DNA of 36,990 nucleotides from Phycisphaerae bacterium (GTDB lineage Bacteria > Planctomycetota > Phycisphaerae > Phycisphaerales > SM1A02): the NCBI GenBank assembly GCA_016795035.1, contig JAEUIT010000091.1, forward strand, positions 1 to 36,990, written 5' to 3'. Below, in pieces: positions 17,163 through 25,400 of this stretch. Within the stretch, counting starts at the first letter, position 1; every line of letters starts with the position of its first letter. Below the pieces are notes generated by a model that was given only the letters and a program-made list of their open reading frames with translations, was not told the DNA's origin and searched no databases. A program made the position numbers and the translations under genes.

Positions 17163-18392
17163 ATGCTCATTGCTGAACGCGTCCAGAAGCTCTCCGAATC
17201 CGCAACGCTCGCCGTCGGCGCGAAGGCCAACGCGCTCAAGGCGTCGGGGAAAGACGTGATCGCGTTCGGCATGGGCGAGCCGGATTTCGTGACGCCCGAG
17301 CCCATCCGCCGCGCCGCGATGGCCGGTCTCGAGAAGGGCTTGACCCACTACGCGCCGACGCCCGGCGACAAGGCCTCGCGCGAGGCGATCGCCGCGAAGC
17401 TGCGCACCGAGAACGGCATCGCGTGCAAGCCCGAGCACATCAGCGTGACGGCCGGCGCGAAGCACGCGCTCTACATGACGCTCCAGTGCCTTCTCGACGA
17501 CAAGAAGGGCCAGGAGGTCATCCTCCCGACGCCGGCGTGGGTGAGCTACCGACCGCTCATCGAGCTCGCGGGCGGCACGTGCATCGAAGTGCCGAGCACG
17601 ATCGAGAGCGGCTTCAAGATCACCGCCGAACAGCTCGCGGCCGCGATCACGCCGCGCACCGTCGGCGTCATCATCAACTCGCCGTCGAACCCCTGCGGCG
17701 TGGCGTATCGGCCCGCCGAGATCGAGGCGTTCGCGGCCGTCCTCGCGAAGCACCCGCGCGTCACGGTGATCGCCGACGAGATCTACGAGAAGCTCCTCTA
17801 CCCCGAAGTCGAGCCGGGCCTCGCGCACCGCTCGCTCGGCTCCTTCGCGGAACTCGCGGAGCGCACCATCACGATCAACGGCATGAGCAAGGCGTTCGCG
17901 ATGACGGGCTGGCGCGTCGGCTACGTCTGCGCGCCGGGCGACAACGGCCGCTTCGCGAAGGAACTCATCAAGCTGCAAGGGCAGATGACGAACGGCATCG
18001 CGACGTTCATCATGCCCGCGATCGTCGAGGCGCTCACGAACGGCGCCTCCGACGTCGAGCGCATGCGCAAGGTGTTCGCGTCGCGCGCGGTCCTGATGCA
18101 TCAGCGCCTCTCGGCGATTCCGCGTTTCAGGTGCGTGAAGCCGAACTCCGCGTTCTACTCGTTCCCCGACGTCGGGCAGTGTCTCGGCCTGACGACGCCG
18201 GGCGGCCGGAAGATCGACACCGCGCAGCACTTCTCCGAGGCGCTCCTCGACGAGGCGCTCGTCGCGGTCGTGCCGGGCGAGGACTTCGGCGCGTGCGCCC
18301 GCACCAACGTGCGGCTCTCCTTCGCGTGCTCCGACGAGAACATCGTGCGCGGCATCGATCGCATCGCGGACTGGGTCGCGCGCCTGCGCTGA
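17163..18392 (+). CDS. Class I/II pyridoxal-phosphate aminotransferase (AAT Ib type)
   Basis: Aspartate-aminotransferase-like enzyme of 409 aa. Motifs in order: N-terminal VIAFGMGEPDFVTPEPI, THYAPTPGDKASREAIAAKL (the YxPxxG pattern of the Ib subgroup), SVTAGAKHALYM, INSPSNPCGV, VIADEIYEKLLY, the PLP lysine 243 in NGMSKAFAMTGWRVGY, and the carboxylate-binding Arg in NVRLSFACS. The likely reaction is transfer of amino groups between aspartate or an aromatic/prephenate-type acceptor and 2-oxoglutarate; the substrate cannot be fixed from the sequence. ATG at 17163 follows the hairpin repeat. The next gene starts seven bases after the stop, so they are probably co-transcribed. Confidence 0.92.
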   Translation: MLIAERVQKLSESATLAVGAKANALKASGKDVIAFGMGEPDFVTPEPIRRAAMAGLEKGLTHYAPTPGDKASREAIAAKLRTENGIACKPEHISVTAGAKHALYMTLQCLLDDKKGQEVILPTPAWVSYRPLIELAGGTCIEVPSTIESGFKITAEQLAAAITPRTVGVIINSPSNPCGVAYRPAEIEAFAAVLAKHPRVTVIADEIYEKLLYPEVEPGLAHRSLGSFAELAERTITINGMSKAFAMTGWRVGYVCAPGDNGRFAKELIKLQGQMTNGIATFIMPAIVEALTNGASDVERMRKVFASRAVLMHQRLSAIPRFRCVKPNSAFYSFPDVGQCLGLTTPGGRKIDTAQHFSEALLDEALVAVVPGEDFGACARTNVRLSFACSDENIVRGIDRIADWVARLR

Positions 18393-18399
18393 GTCGCCC

Positions 18400-19221
18400 A
18401 TGGACGAGTCGCCGCCCGTCGCCGAGGCAACGCCAGCGCCGATTCCCGAGCGCTGCGGGCGCTGCGGCTACGCGACGACCGGCATGTCGGGAATCGTCTG
18501 CCCCGAGTGCGGCTTCGACGTCACGAAGACGACGTATCTCCGCGTTGCAGACCGCGAGTGGCTCGCGAACATCGTGCGCGGCATGTGGATGACGCGCGCG
18601 GGCGCGCTCGTCGCGCTCGTCGCGAGCATCGCGGGGCCGTCGTTCCGTCGAATGGTCCCCGCATGGCTCGAGCTGCCCGGGAACTTCTCGCGCTTCGTCG
18701 TGCTGACGGGGCTCGGCGTCGCGGCGATCGGGGCGTTCCTTCTCTCGCTGCCCGATCCGTCGTTCGAGGATCCGAGCGAGGCGCGGCGCCGACGCCGTCT
18801 TCTCTTCCAGGCCGGGCTCGTCGTCGGCGGCGTCCTCCTCGTCGCTCGCGGGCTCGTCGGACCGTACGTGCCGCCGCTCGCGGGTGCGGCGATCAGCGTC
18901 GTCGCATTCCTCATCCTGGTGGGCGTGGTGCGCGGCATCGGCGGCATCGCACGCGAGATCGTCGCCCGCGCCGAAGGCGTGACCGAGGACGAGATCAAGA
19001 AGACCGGCGCCGGCGCGGGCTGGCTCTACTGGGTGCTCGGCGTTCTTGTGCTGATGCAACTCTTCGGTTGGAGCCGCGGACAACTCGTCGTTGCACAGCG
19101 CATCGAAACGAGCGTCATAGGCATCGGCATCCTCGGCATCGCGTTCGCGATGCTCTCCCTCTCGAAGGCGTCGGCGGCGATCAAGCGAGAGCTCGAGGCC
19201 GCCAAGAAGCTGCAACGCTGA
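18400..19221 (+). CDS. Zinc-ribbon membrane protein, unknown function
   Basis: A 273-aa protein. The N-terminal double CxxC zinc ribbon is CGRCGYATTGMSG followed by CPECGFDV (about residues 19-46), a form very common in planctomycete membrane proteins. About six membrane helices follow: TRAGALVALVASIAG, FVVLTGLGVAAIGAFLLSL, AGLVVGGVLLVARGLV, AAISVVAFLILVGVV, WLYWVLGVLVLMQLF and VIGIGILGIAFAMLSL. An Arg-rich loop (EARRRRRLL) lies between two helices. The end is charged and ends KKLQR. No enzymatic motif is seen. The last codons contain a CTGCAACG octamer. It probably shares a message with the aminotransferase. Confidence 0.72.
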   Translation: MDESPPVAEATPAPIPERCGRCGYATTGMSGIVCPECGFDVTKTTYLRVADREWLANIVRGMWMTRAGALVALVASIAGPSFRRMVPAWLELPGNFSRFVVLTGLGVAAIGAFLLSLPDPSFEDPSEARRRRRLLFQAGLVVGGVLLVARGLVGPYVPPLAGAAISVVAFLILVGVVRGIGGIAREIVARAEGVTEDEIKKTGAGAGWLYWVLGVLVLMQLFGWSRGQLVVAQRIETSVIGIGILGIAFAMLSLSKASAAIKRELEAAKKLQR

Positions 19222-19387
19222 ACGGGCTGGGAGGCAAACACCGCATGCTCGGCGGCGCGGGGAACGTCGTCCGACGTGTCACGCCTGCGGGCGATGCATC
19301 AAGCCTCGCCCAACAGGCGGGCTGTGTGGCCTGCCGCGACTTGCACAAGGCCGTGCGATATCGGCCCATTTCTGAGGTCATCACTTC

Positions 19388-20611
19388 ATGTCTCGAGTGA
19401 CCCAAGTCCTTGCCGCGGGCGCCAGCGCCCTTGCGGCCACGCTGTCGGCGTCCGCCGGCGGTTCGTTTCAGATCCTCTCGCAAGGAGTCGCGAACGGCGT
19501 CTCCGCCGACGGCACGGTCGTCGTCGGCCAGAACAACGAGGGCGCCTTCCGCTGGCGCTTCGACAGCGGCTTCTCCTCGCTCGGGGGAACGATGGCGATC
19601 GCCGCGAGCGACGACGGCTCGATCGTCGCGGGCAACACGATGGTCGGCACGACGGAAGTCGCGCTGCGCTCCGTCGGCGACGTCGGCACGCCGCTCGGCG
19701 GCATCGAAGCGACGGGATGCGACTCTTATCTCAGTAGCGCGTACGCCATCTCCGGCGACGGCTCGGTCGTCGTCGGTCTCGGATGGGAAGGCTGCAACGC
19801 CCGCGCGTTCCGTTGGTCGGAATCGAGCGGCATGACGGCGCTCGCGCAAGAAGGCACGGCGAGTGCCCGCGCGAACTCGATCTCCGCCGACGGCACGCAC
19901 ATCGGCGGATGGGAAGAGGCCGCCGGCGGTCTTCGTCGCGCGGTGCTGTGGGACGAGCGCGGTAACCCGAACTTCGTCCTGCGCGGCGAACCCGGCAACG
20001 CGGAGGGCGGCGGCGAGGTCTGGGGCATGACGAACGACGGCTCCACGTTCGTCGGGAGCGCAACGTCGAGCGACCCTGCGACGAGCGGGCCCTTCGTGGT
20101 GCGGCGCGGCGAGGGCATCACCTATCTCGGCGACATCCCGGGCACGAGCGCGTTCGTCTCGGGCGCGAACGACGTGAGCGAGGACGGCCGCGTGATCGTC
20201 GGATTCCAGCGCGAGGGCGTCGGTCCGTTCGCCGCGTTCGACGCGACGATCTGGACCGAGTCGACGGGCACGCGCCGCCTGAGCGAGTATCTCGCGGATC
20301 TCGGCGTTGCAGTTCCCGAAGGCTTTCAGCTCGCGGCCGCGATGGGCGTCAGCGACGACGGCACCGTGATCGCGGGCTGGGGCTACTCCGGTTTCATCTT
20401 CAATCAGCAGGCATGGGTCGCGACGATCCCGGGCGCGTCGGCGTGTCCCGCGGACCTTGACGGCGACGGCACCGTCGGCCCGTCGGACCTGGGCGCGCTT
20501 CTCGGCGCCTGGGGCGCGTGCGCGTCGTGCGCGTCCGACCTCGACGGCGACGGCGCCGTCGGCGCGTCGGACCTCGGACTCCTCCTCGGCTCGTGGGGTG
20601 CGTGCCGCTGA
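19388..20611 (+). CDS. Secreted HAF-repeat protein with GC-type dockerin tail
   Basis: A 407-aa exported protein with a signal peptide of about 23 residues (ending LSASAGG). The body is a run of beta-propeller-like HAF repeats built on the pattern (I/V)SADGTxVVG followed by A(F/L)RW: for example GVSADGTVVVG, AISGDGSVVVG, SISADGTHIGG, DVSEDGRVIVG and GVSDDGTVIAG. The C-terminus holds two dockerin-like units (ACPADLDGDGTVGPSD with LGALLGAWGAC, and SDLDGDGAVGASDLG with LLLGSWGAC) ending at the last residue. This is the GC-type dockerin arrangement of Phycisphaerae, with a likely calcium-binding and anchoring or sorting role. No cohesin-like partner is seen nearby. Function of the body is unknown. 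Confidence 0.86.
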   Translation: MSRVTQVLAAGASALAATLSASAGGSFQILSQGVANGVSADGTVVVGQNNEGAFRWRFDSGFSSLGGTMAIAASDDGSIVAGNTMVGTTEVALRSVGDVGTPLGGIEATGCDSYLSSAYAISGDGSVVVGLGWEGCNARAFRWSESSGMTALAQEGTASARANSISADGTHIGGWEEAAGGLRRAVLWDERGNPNFVLRGEPGNAEGGGEVWGMTNDGSTFVGSATSSDPATSGPFVVRRGEGITYLGDIPGTSAFVSGANDVSEDGRVIVGFQREGVGPFAAFDATIWTESTGTRRLSEYLADLGVAVPEGFQLAAAMGVSDDGTVIAGWGYSGFIFNQQAWVATIPGASACPADLDGDGTVGPSDLGALLGAWGACASCASDLDGDGAVGASDLGLLLGSWGACR

Positions 20612-20630
20612 CGACTGGCGACACGGATTC

Positions 20631-20665
20631 GCGCGGGCCCCCGCAGCCACGCGGTGGGCCCGCGC
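20631..20665. terminator. GC-rich hairpin between convergent genes
   Basis: A perfect 10-base stem (20631-20640 with 20656-20665) has an inner CCGC/GCGG pairing. It lies in the 90-base gap between the HAF/dockerin gene and the oppositely oriented methyltransferase. No T tract follows on either side, so it is a plausible bidirectional transcript end rather than a textbook intrinsic terminator. Confidence 0.6.
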
Positions 20666-20701
20666 GACCGTTCGACCAAATTCGAACCGAGCGACGCGAC
20701 C

Positions 20702-21571
20702 TCAGCGTTTCTTCGTGGCGCGGCCGAGTCGAAGGCGACGCGCGCTCGACGTTGCAGCCTTGTCGGCGCGCAGCGTCAGGAGGACGTCGCCCGCGCCTGG
20801 CCCGAGCCGTTTGCGCGGGAGCGCCTCGTCGGTCGCGTCGCGGCAGTCGACGACGGTCCACGGGCCGTTTTCAGCGAGGAGGCTTCGGAGCGTCGCAAAG
20901 GGGAAGGTCAGGAGGTCGTACTGCTCGAGGACGATCGGGCCCACGCCCTCGACGCCGACGGCGAGAATCGTGTGACGGATGCGCTCGCAGCGCAGGCCGT
21001 CCGGGTGTTGCACGTCGACGAGGCCGAGCGTTTCGGTGCGGAGCGCCGCGAGTCCGCCGCCGCCGACTTCGACCGGCCCGCGCTCATAGACCGTGCCAAC
21101 GTCAAGCTCGTCGCCCGGCTCGCGCACGGCGAGGCCGACGACGTAGTGGCCGCCGTCGCCTTTCGGCGAGCGGAGCAGCCGGTGCATGGCGGCGAGATGC
21201 GCCGCGACGTCGACGAGCCCGCCCAAGTGACCCACCGAGTTGTCGGGGTTGATCGCGAGCGCGAACGGACCCTTCACGCTCGCGGGCGGCTGACGCATGT
21301 CGCCTTCGACGACGGTCGCCGGGCGATCGCCGAGATGCAGCCGCGCGGCCTTCACCGCCTTCGGCTCGATGTCGATCCCGACGACCTTCGCGCCGCGATC
21401 GGCGAAGTGCTCGATCCACGTTGCAGGTCCGCAGGCGGGATCGATCACGCGGAGTTTCGTGACGTCCTTCGCGCCGACATGCTTCCGCACGAGCGCGTCG
21501 ATCGACGTGCGAAGCTCGACGCTCGGCGCGAAGAACGCGCGATAGAGCGAGGGATTGGCGTAGAGGGACAA
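20702..21571 (-). CDS. Class I SAM-dependent methyltransferase
   Basis: A 289-aa soluble protein with the Rossmann-like SAM fold. Motif I is VIDPACGPATWIEHF (about 42-56), the acidic end of strand 2 is GAKVVGIDIEPKAVK, the motif II region is ATVVEGDMRQP, and the motif after it is FALAINPDNSVGHL. The first 35 residues (SLYANPSLYRAFFAP) resemble the cap of small-molecule methyltransferases that act on a broad set of substrates. The C-terminus is basic (RRLRLGRATKKR). The substrate is unknown. It lies downstream of nuoB on the same strand but is separated from it by heptad repeat copy B. Confidence 0.82.
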   Translation of the reverse strand: MSLYANPSLYRAFFAPSVELRTSIDALVRKHVGAKDVTKLRVIDPACGPATWIEHFADRGAKVVGIDIEPKAVKAARLHLGDRPATVVEGDMRQPPASVKGPFALAINPDNSVGHLGGLVDVAAHLAAMHRLLRSPKGDGGHYVVGLAVREPGDELDVGTVYERGPVEVGGGGLAALRTETLGLVDVQHPDGLRCERIRHTILAVGVEGVGPIVLEQYDLLTFPFATLRSLLAENGPWTVVDCRDATDEALPRKRLGPGAGDVLLTLRADKAATSSARRLRLGRATKKR

Positions 21572-21599
21572 GGCGGGAAAGGAGCGGGGACCGAAGACA

Positions 21600-21697
21600 G
21601 GGAGTCAGGAGTCAGGATTCAGGAGCGAGTGGAAGAACACCGCGAAGCACGTCGGGCGTTCCAGTCACTGACTCCTGACTCCTCGATCCTGACTCCT
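21600..21697. repeat. GGAGTCA-heptad inverted repeat, copy B
   Basis: Left arm: three heptads (GGAGTCA, GGAGTCA, GGATTCA) then GGAGCGAGTGGAAGAACAC. Right arm: GTTCCAGTCACTGACTCC, then TGACTCC and TCGATCCTGACTCC. It shares the GTGGAAGA(G/A)CAC core with copy C and lies between the methyltransferase start and the nuoB stop. Confidence 0.85.
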
Positions 21698-21703
21698 TCA
21701 CAA

Positions 21704-22273
21704 TCAGCTCAGCCCGATCGTCACCGGCACGGGCTGCGGGCGCGGCTCGTAGTTCGGCGCGATGGCGATGTCGAGGGGAAGGCGCTTGCCGCTCGGGTCG
21801 CGCGGGATCTGGTCACTGTCGATGATGCGCTGGATGGCCATGATGCCTTCCATGAGCATCTCGGGACGCGGCGGGCAGCCGGGCACGTAGACGTCGACCG
21901 GGATGTACTGGTCGACGCCCTGGACGACCGCGTAGGTGTCGAAGACGCCGCCCGTCGAGGCGCAGGCACCCATCGAGATCACCCACTTCGGCTCCGTCAT
22001 CTGCATGTAGATGCGCTGAAGGACCGGGAGCATCTTCACGGAGACGCGGCCGGCCACGATGAGCAGGTCGGCTTGGCGCGGGCTGAAACGCATGACCTCG
22101 GCGCCGAAGCGGGCGAGGTCGAAGCGGCTGCACGCCGTCGCCATGAGTTCGATGCCGCAGCAGGCGGTCGCGAAGGGCAACGGCCAAACGCTCGAGCGGC
22201 GGGCCCAGTTCATCACGCGCTGGAGCTGCGTGGTGAGGACACTGTCGACGGGGAGGGCGGCTTCGATGCCCAT
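21704..22273 (-). CDS. nuoB: NADH-quinone oxidoreductase subunit B
   Basis: Subunit B of complex I, 189 aa, which holds iron-sulfur cluster N2, the last electron carrier before quinone. All four ligands are present: Cys38 and Cys39 (ATACCGIELM), Cys104 (GACASTGG) and Cys133 (VPGCPPRPE). Other conserved pieces are FSPRQADLLIVAG and MTEPKWVISMG. The unusual feature is the setting: no nuoA, nuoC, nuoD or other complex I gene is in the window, while most bacteria keep nuoB inside the nuo operon. It may be a relocated single copy or a second copy. The STAS gene lies 171 bases upstream on the same strand. Confidence 0.95.
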   Translation of the reverse strand: MGIEAALPVDSVLTTQLQRVMNWARRSSVWPLPFATACCGIELMATACSRFDLARFGAEVMRFSPRQADLLIVAGRVSVKMLPVLQRIYMQMTEPKWVISMGACASTGGVFDTYAVVQGVDQYIPVDVYVPGCPPRPEMLMEGIMAIQRIIDSDQIPRDPSGKRLPLDIAIAPNYEPRPQPVPVTIGLS

Positions 22274-22444
22274 GGGAGGTGGCGTCTCGCGAGGCGAAGG
22301 TGCGTTGGCCGCGCGGAACGAACGCGCGGGGGCCGCGGAGGCGTCCGCCGTTCGGGCGGTCGCCGACGACCCACATCGGGTCGCGCGGAACCGGAGTGTA
22401 TAGCACCGTTCGCCGACTGCGGGGAGTGGCCCCGACTTCGCGCG

Positions 22445-22924
22445 TCAGCCGTGCAATTCCGACTCGCTCGCGAGCTTGTCCGCGAGATCGCGCCGCGAAC
22501 GCACGACGTGGTAGAGCCGGTCGGCCTTGAACATGCGAAGGCCGTCGAGGACGTCGCGGCTGGCGCCCACGAGGATCGGCTCGAGTCCCGCCTCCTTCGC
22601 CCGTTTGGCGAGGTCGCTGCAGAGGCCAAGCCCGTACGCGCTCACGCCGCGCACGTCCGAGAGATCGAGCACGACGAAGCGGAGCCCCTTGTGATCGTGC
22701 GCGAGCGCCTCGTCGAACGCGTCGTGGATCCGTGTCACCTCTCGCTCGGCAAGGCCGGGACCTCCGGGGTGGACGACGATCGCCGAACCCGAATGCAGCA
22801 CGTCCACGAGGAACGGGCTGTCGATCACCGCGTTGAGCGCGTCGACGGCCTCACGCCAGTTCGCGGGGCCGCGACGGGCGTCTACCTTCTCCGACGACGA
22901 ACGGAACGGGTTGGGCAGGTTCAT
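22445..22924 (-). CDS. STAS-domain protein (anti-sigma-antagonist fold)
   Basis: A 159-aa soluble protein from ATG 22924. The STAS fold spans about 38-145: SGSAIVVHPGGPGL, GLRFVVLDLSDVRGVSAYGLG, the helix LCSDLAKRAKEAGLEPILVG and the closing LDGLRMFKADRLYHV. In SpoIIAA-type antagonists the phosphorylated Ser is in a DSSGL motif. Here the equivalent residues are Ser95-Ala96-Tyr97-Gly98-Leu99, so the usual phospho-Ser position seems to be Ala. It may bind partners without phospho-switching, or the alignment may be off by one. No anti-sigma kinase is nearby. Confidence 0.82.
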   Translation of the reverse strand: MNLPNPFRSSSEKVDARRGPANWREAVDALNAVIDSPFLVDVLHSGSAIVVHPGGPGLAEREVTRIHDAFDEALAHDHKGLRFVVLDLSDVRGVSAYGLGLCSDLAKRAKEAGLEPILVGASRDVLDGLRMFKADRLYHVVRSRRDLADKLASESELHG

Positions 22925-23039
22925 GCCCGCTACCTTCCGATTCGGTCCCGCGCCGGGCGACGTCTCGGTTCGCGAAAACCGGTTGCGACGTCGGGTTGTG
23001 CCGGTTGCGCGATCTCGGCGAGTCGCGGCGGTCGTGCGC

Positions 23040-24251
23040 TCAGTCGGCGGTGCCTGCAACGTCGACGACGAGCCGTTGGTTCGAGTCGTCGAGCACGATG
23101 CCGCTGCGGCCGTCGGGAAGCGCGTCGCCGTCGGCGACGAAGCGATACCCGCCTAACAGTTCGACGGTGCCGTCCGGTCGCGGCACGGCCATGCGCCGCG
23201 CGAAGCCGCCGATCGACGGCAGCGGCGGGAGCGACCAGCGACGCATCTCGTGTCGCGGCGCCAGCGGCCGGAAGAGGAGCGCGGTCTCCGACGCCCCGCG
23301 GGCCGTGTGGTCGCGCCACTCGCCGCACAGGGCGATCACGCCGCGCGGGTGCATCGAGAGCGCGACGTCGCACGCGCCGCGCGCGTCGGCGAGCGGCGGC
23401 CCGGGCCGCAGCGTGCGCCGCGCGGTGTCGAGGATCAGCGTGTCGGCCGTCGTCCGGTTCGTGTCGGGATCGAAGCCGCCGACCACGAACGCGAAGCGCT
23501 CGTTGATCGCGATGGCGCTCGACTCGTCGAGGCGCGACGTGAGCCGCGCGTCCCAGAGTTCGCCGTGCGCGTCGCCGGATCCGAGCCAGACCGATTCGAT
23601 CGTGCCTTCGAGGTCGCCCCCGACGAGGACGAGGTTCCAGCCGATCGCGGTCGCGGCGTGGAAGCGCCGTTCGCGCTCGAGCTCGATTTCGGCGGTCCAT
23701 GCCTCGAGGCGCGGGTCGAAGATGCGAAGACGGCACCCGCAGACGACCGCGATGCGGCCGTCGGGCATGCGCGTCGCGGTGTGGCCTTCGAGCGGCTCGG
23801 GCCAGGGCGCCACGGGCTTCGACGAGCCGGCCACGAGCGGCGCGAGGATCTCGCCGTCGGCGCGCTGGGTCGCATCGACACCCCAGGTGCCCGACCAGCC
23901 TCCGAGGACGAGATAGCGATCGCCGCCGAGCGGCGTGATCGACGCGCGGGCGCGGGACTCGAGGAGATTCGAACCGACCGGCTGCCAGCCGTAGTTCGGC
24001 GAGCGCACCTGGATCGCGGGGGTGGCGGTCATCGACTCCGTCGCGCCGCCTAACACGACGAGCTGTTCGCCGATCGCGACGGACGCGGCGTCGAAGACCG
24101 GCACGGCCATCTCCGCCGGCATCGTGTGCCAGTAGGCGAGGCCGAAGCGCGGCACCGCCGGAATGCGCCGGACGTCATCGGCCGACGACGGTGCGACGGC
24201 GGCGAGCGCCAGGAGGAGAGGGAGGACGATCCGCGACCGAGAACCGCGCAT
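23040..24251 (-). CDS. Secreted kelch-type beta-propeller protein
   Basis: A 403-aa exported protein with a signal peptide at residues 1-24 (RIVLPLLLALAAVAPSSA). About six to seven kelch-like blades follow: QLVVLGGATES, RYLVLGGWSGTW, RIAVVCGCRLRIFDP, NLVLVGGDLEG, RFAFVVGGFDPDTN, GVIALCGEWRD and VELLGGYRF. Each has a hydrophobic strand ending in the kelch Gly pair or a variant. Start ATG 24251 is chosen for the signal peptide; the open frame upstream is in the divergent promoter gap. Function is unknown; such propellers are usually binding scaffolds. It shares a 180-base divergent gap with the DUF1570 gene. Confidence 0.82.
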   Translation of the reverse strand: MRGSRSRIVLPLLLALAAVAPSSADDVRRIPAVPRFGLAYWHTMPAEMAVPVFDAASVAIGEQLVVLGGATESMTATPAIQVRSPNYGWQPVGSNLLESRARASITPLGGDRYLVLGGWSGTWGVDATQRADGEILAPLVAGSSKPVAPWPEPLEGHTATRMPDGRIAVVCGCRLRIFDPRLEAWTAEIELERERRFHAATAIGWNLVLVGGDLEGTIESVWLGSGDAHGELWDARLTSRLDESSAIAINERFAFVVGGFDPDTNRTTADTLILDTARRTLRPGPPLADARGACDVALSMHPRGVIALCGEWRDHTARGASETALLFRPLAPRHEMRRWSLPPLPSIGGFARRMAVPRPDGTVELLGGYRFVADGDALPDGRSGIVLDDSNQRLVVDVAGTAD

Positions 24252-24431
24252 GCGGGAGAAATCGGTTGGCGAAGCGCGGGAATTGAGCACAATGGTCCGA
24301 CCGGCATCGGTTTCTCCGGCGCGTCCGCGTAATGCGGCCAGGCCGATTCTCCGATGGCGATCCGTCGGCCAACGCCGACACCTCGTGGGCCCGCGCGTGC
24401 GGGCATCGACCCGTCTGCCCGTTCGCGCCAC

Positions 24432-25400
24432 ATGAGCTTCGTAGGCGTCACGATCTCCTCGTTGCTGCTCGCCTCCGGCGGCCTCGCCGAAGGCGCGCGC
24501 GGCGTCGGCGCGCCCGAGCGCACGACCGCCGACGCGATGGTGCGCCGCGTCGAGCGCGAGATTCCCGGCGCGGTGCGCGTCGCGAGCGAGCGCTTCGTGC
24601 TGGTCGCCGATCCGCACTACGGTGCAAGGGAGAGGACGCTCGCGATCCTCGAGCGCACCGCCGACGCCGTCGAGACGTTCGCCGACCGCATGATCGACGA
24701 GCCGCGGCCGCAGCGCGAGCGCGTGCTTGCCGTCGCCTTCACCGACTCGACGAGCTTCGAGCATTTCGCGCGCGACGTCGATCGCCTCGACGCCTCGTGG
24801 ATGTCGGGGTATTGGGCGCCGGGCGCCGATCGCGTCGTCTTCCGCGCGGCCCGCACGGACGGCGACTCGCCGGAGCGGCACCACGGCACGTTCGCCGCCG
24901 TGGCCGATCCCGACGCGACGATCGCCCACGAGGCCGCGCACGCGCTTCTCCACCGACTCGGCGTGCAGCGCCGCGCGCCGCGCACGCCGCTCTGGATCTC
25001 CGAAGGGCTCGCCGTCGCGTTCGAGCCGTGCGGGCACGGCGCCGACGCGGCCTTCGCCCCGCAGCCCGAACGCGAGGCCCGAGTGCGCCGCGGCCCGACC
25101 TTCGCGCTCCGCGATCTCGTCGTTGCAACCTCGGTTCCGCCCGGCGACGCGTCGGCGGTGGAGGCCTTCTACGACGAGTCGTGGTCGCTCGCACGCTGGC
25201 TCGTGACGGAGCGGCCGACCGAGTTCCGCACGTATCTCGGCCTCCTTCGCGAGGCGGCGCGTGAAAACGCCCGCTCGAAGCGGCCAACGGCGTTGGCGAC
25301 GTTCGAGCGGGCGTTCGGTCCGGTCGACGCGGTCGAAGCCGCGTGGCGAGGGTCGCTCAGCGCAGCGGGCGAAGCAGCGACGTCTGATCGAGCGCCATGA
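24432..25400 (+). CDS. DUF1570 / peptidase-MA-like metalloprotease homologue
   Basis: A 322-aa protein from ATG 24432, with a hydrophobic leader (FVGVTISSLLLASGGLAEG) that may be a signal peptide. A zinc-metalloprotease core is visible: HEAAHALLHRLG (HExxH) followed about 24 residues later by PLWISEGLAVAFE, the gluzincin third-ligand helix. Further conserved-looking parts are RFVLVADPHYG, AVAFTDSTSFEHFAR and the late YDESWSLARWLV. This is the usual layout of DUF1570 proteins, abundant in planctomycetes. Its 3' end overlaps the convergent coiled-coil gene by 44 bases (25357-25400). Substrate unknown. Confidence 0.82.
   Translation: MSFVGVTISSLLLASGGLAEGARGVGAPERTTADAMVRRVEREIPGAVRVASERFVLVADPHYGARERTLAILERTADAVETFADRMIDEPRPQRERVLAVAFTDSTSFEHFARDVDRLDASWMSGYWAPGADRVVFRAARTDGDSPERHHGTFAAVADPDATIAHEAAHALLHRLGVQRRAPRTPLWISEGLAVAFEPCGHGADAAFAPQPEREARVRRGPTFALRDLVVATSVPPGDASAVEAFYDESWSLARWLVTERPTEFRTYLGLLREAARENARSKRPTALATFERAFGPVDAVEAAWRGSLSAAGEAATSDRAP

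Noticed and set aside
16947..18401. A 484-codon minus-strand frame ending at 16947
   Set aside because: Only its last 24 codons are real (first frame of prfB); the rest is a shadow of the aminotransferase gene.
19222..20701. A dif site or replication origin near the polarity switch
   Set aside because: I looked in the gaps 19222-19387 and 20612-20701 for a dif-like core (TTATGTTAA type) and for DnaA-box clusters and saw none. The switch claim therefore rests on the octamers alone.
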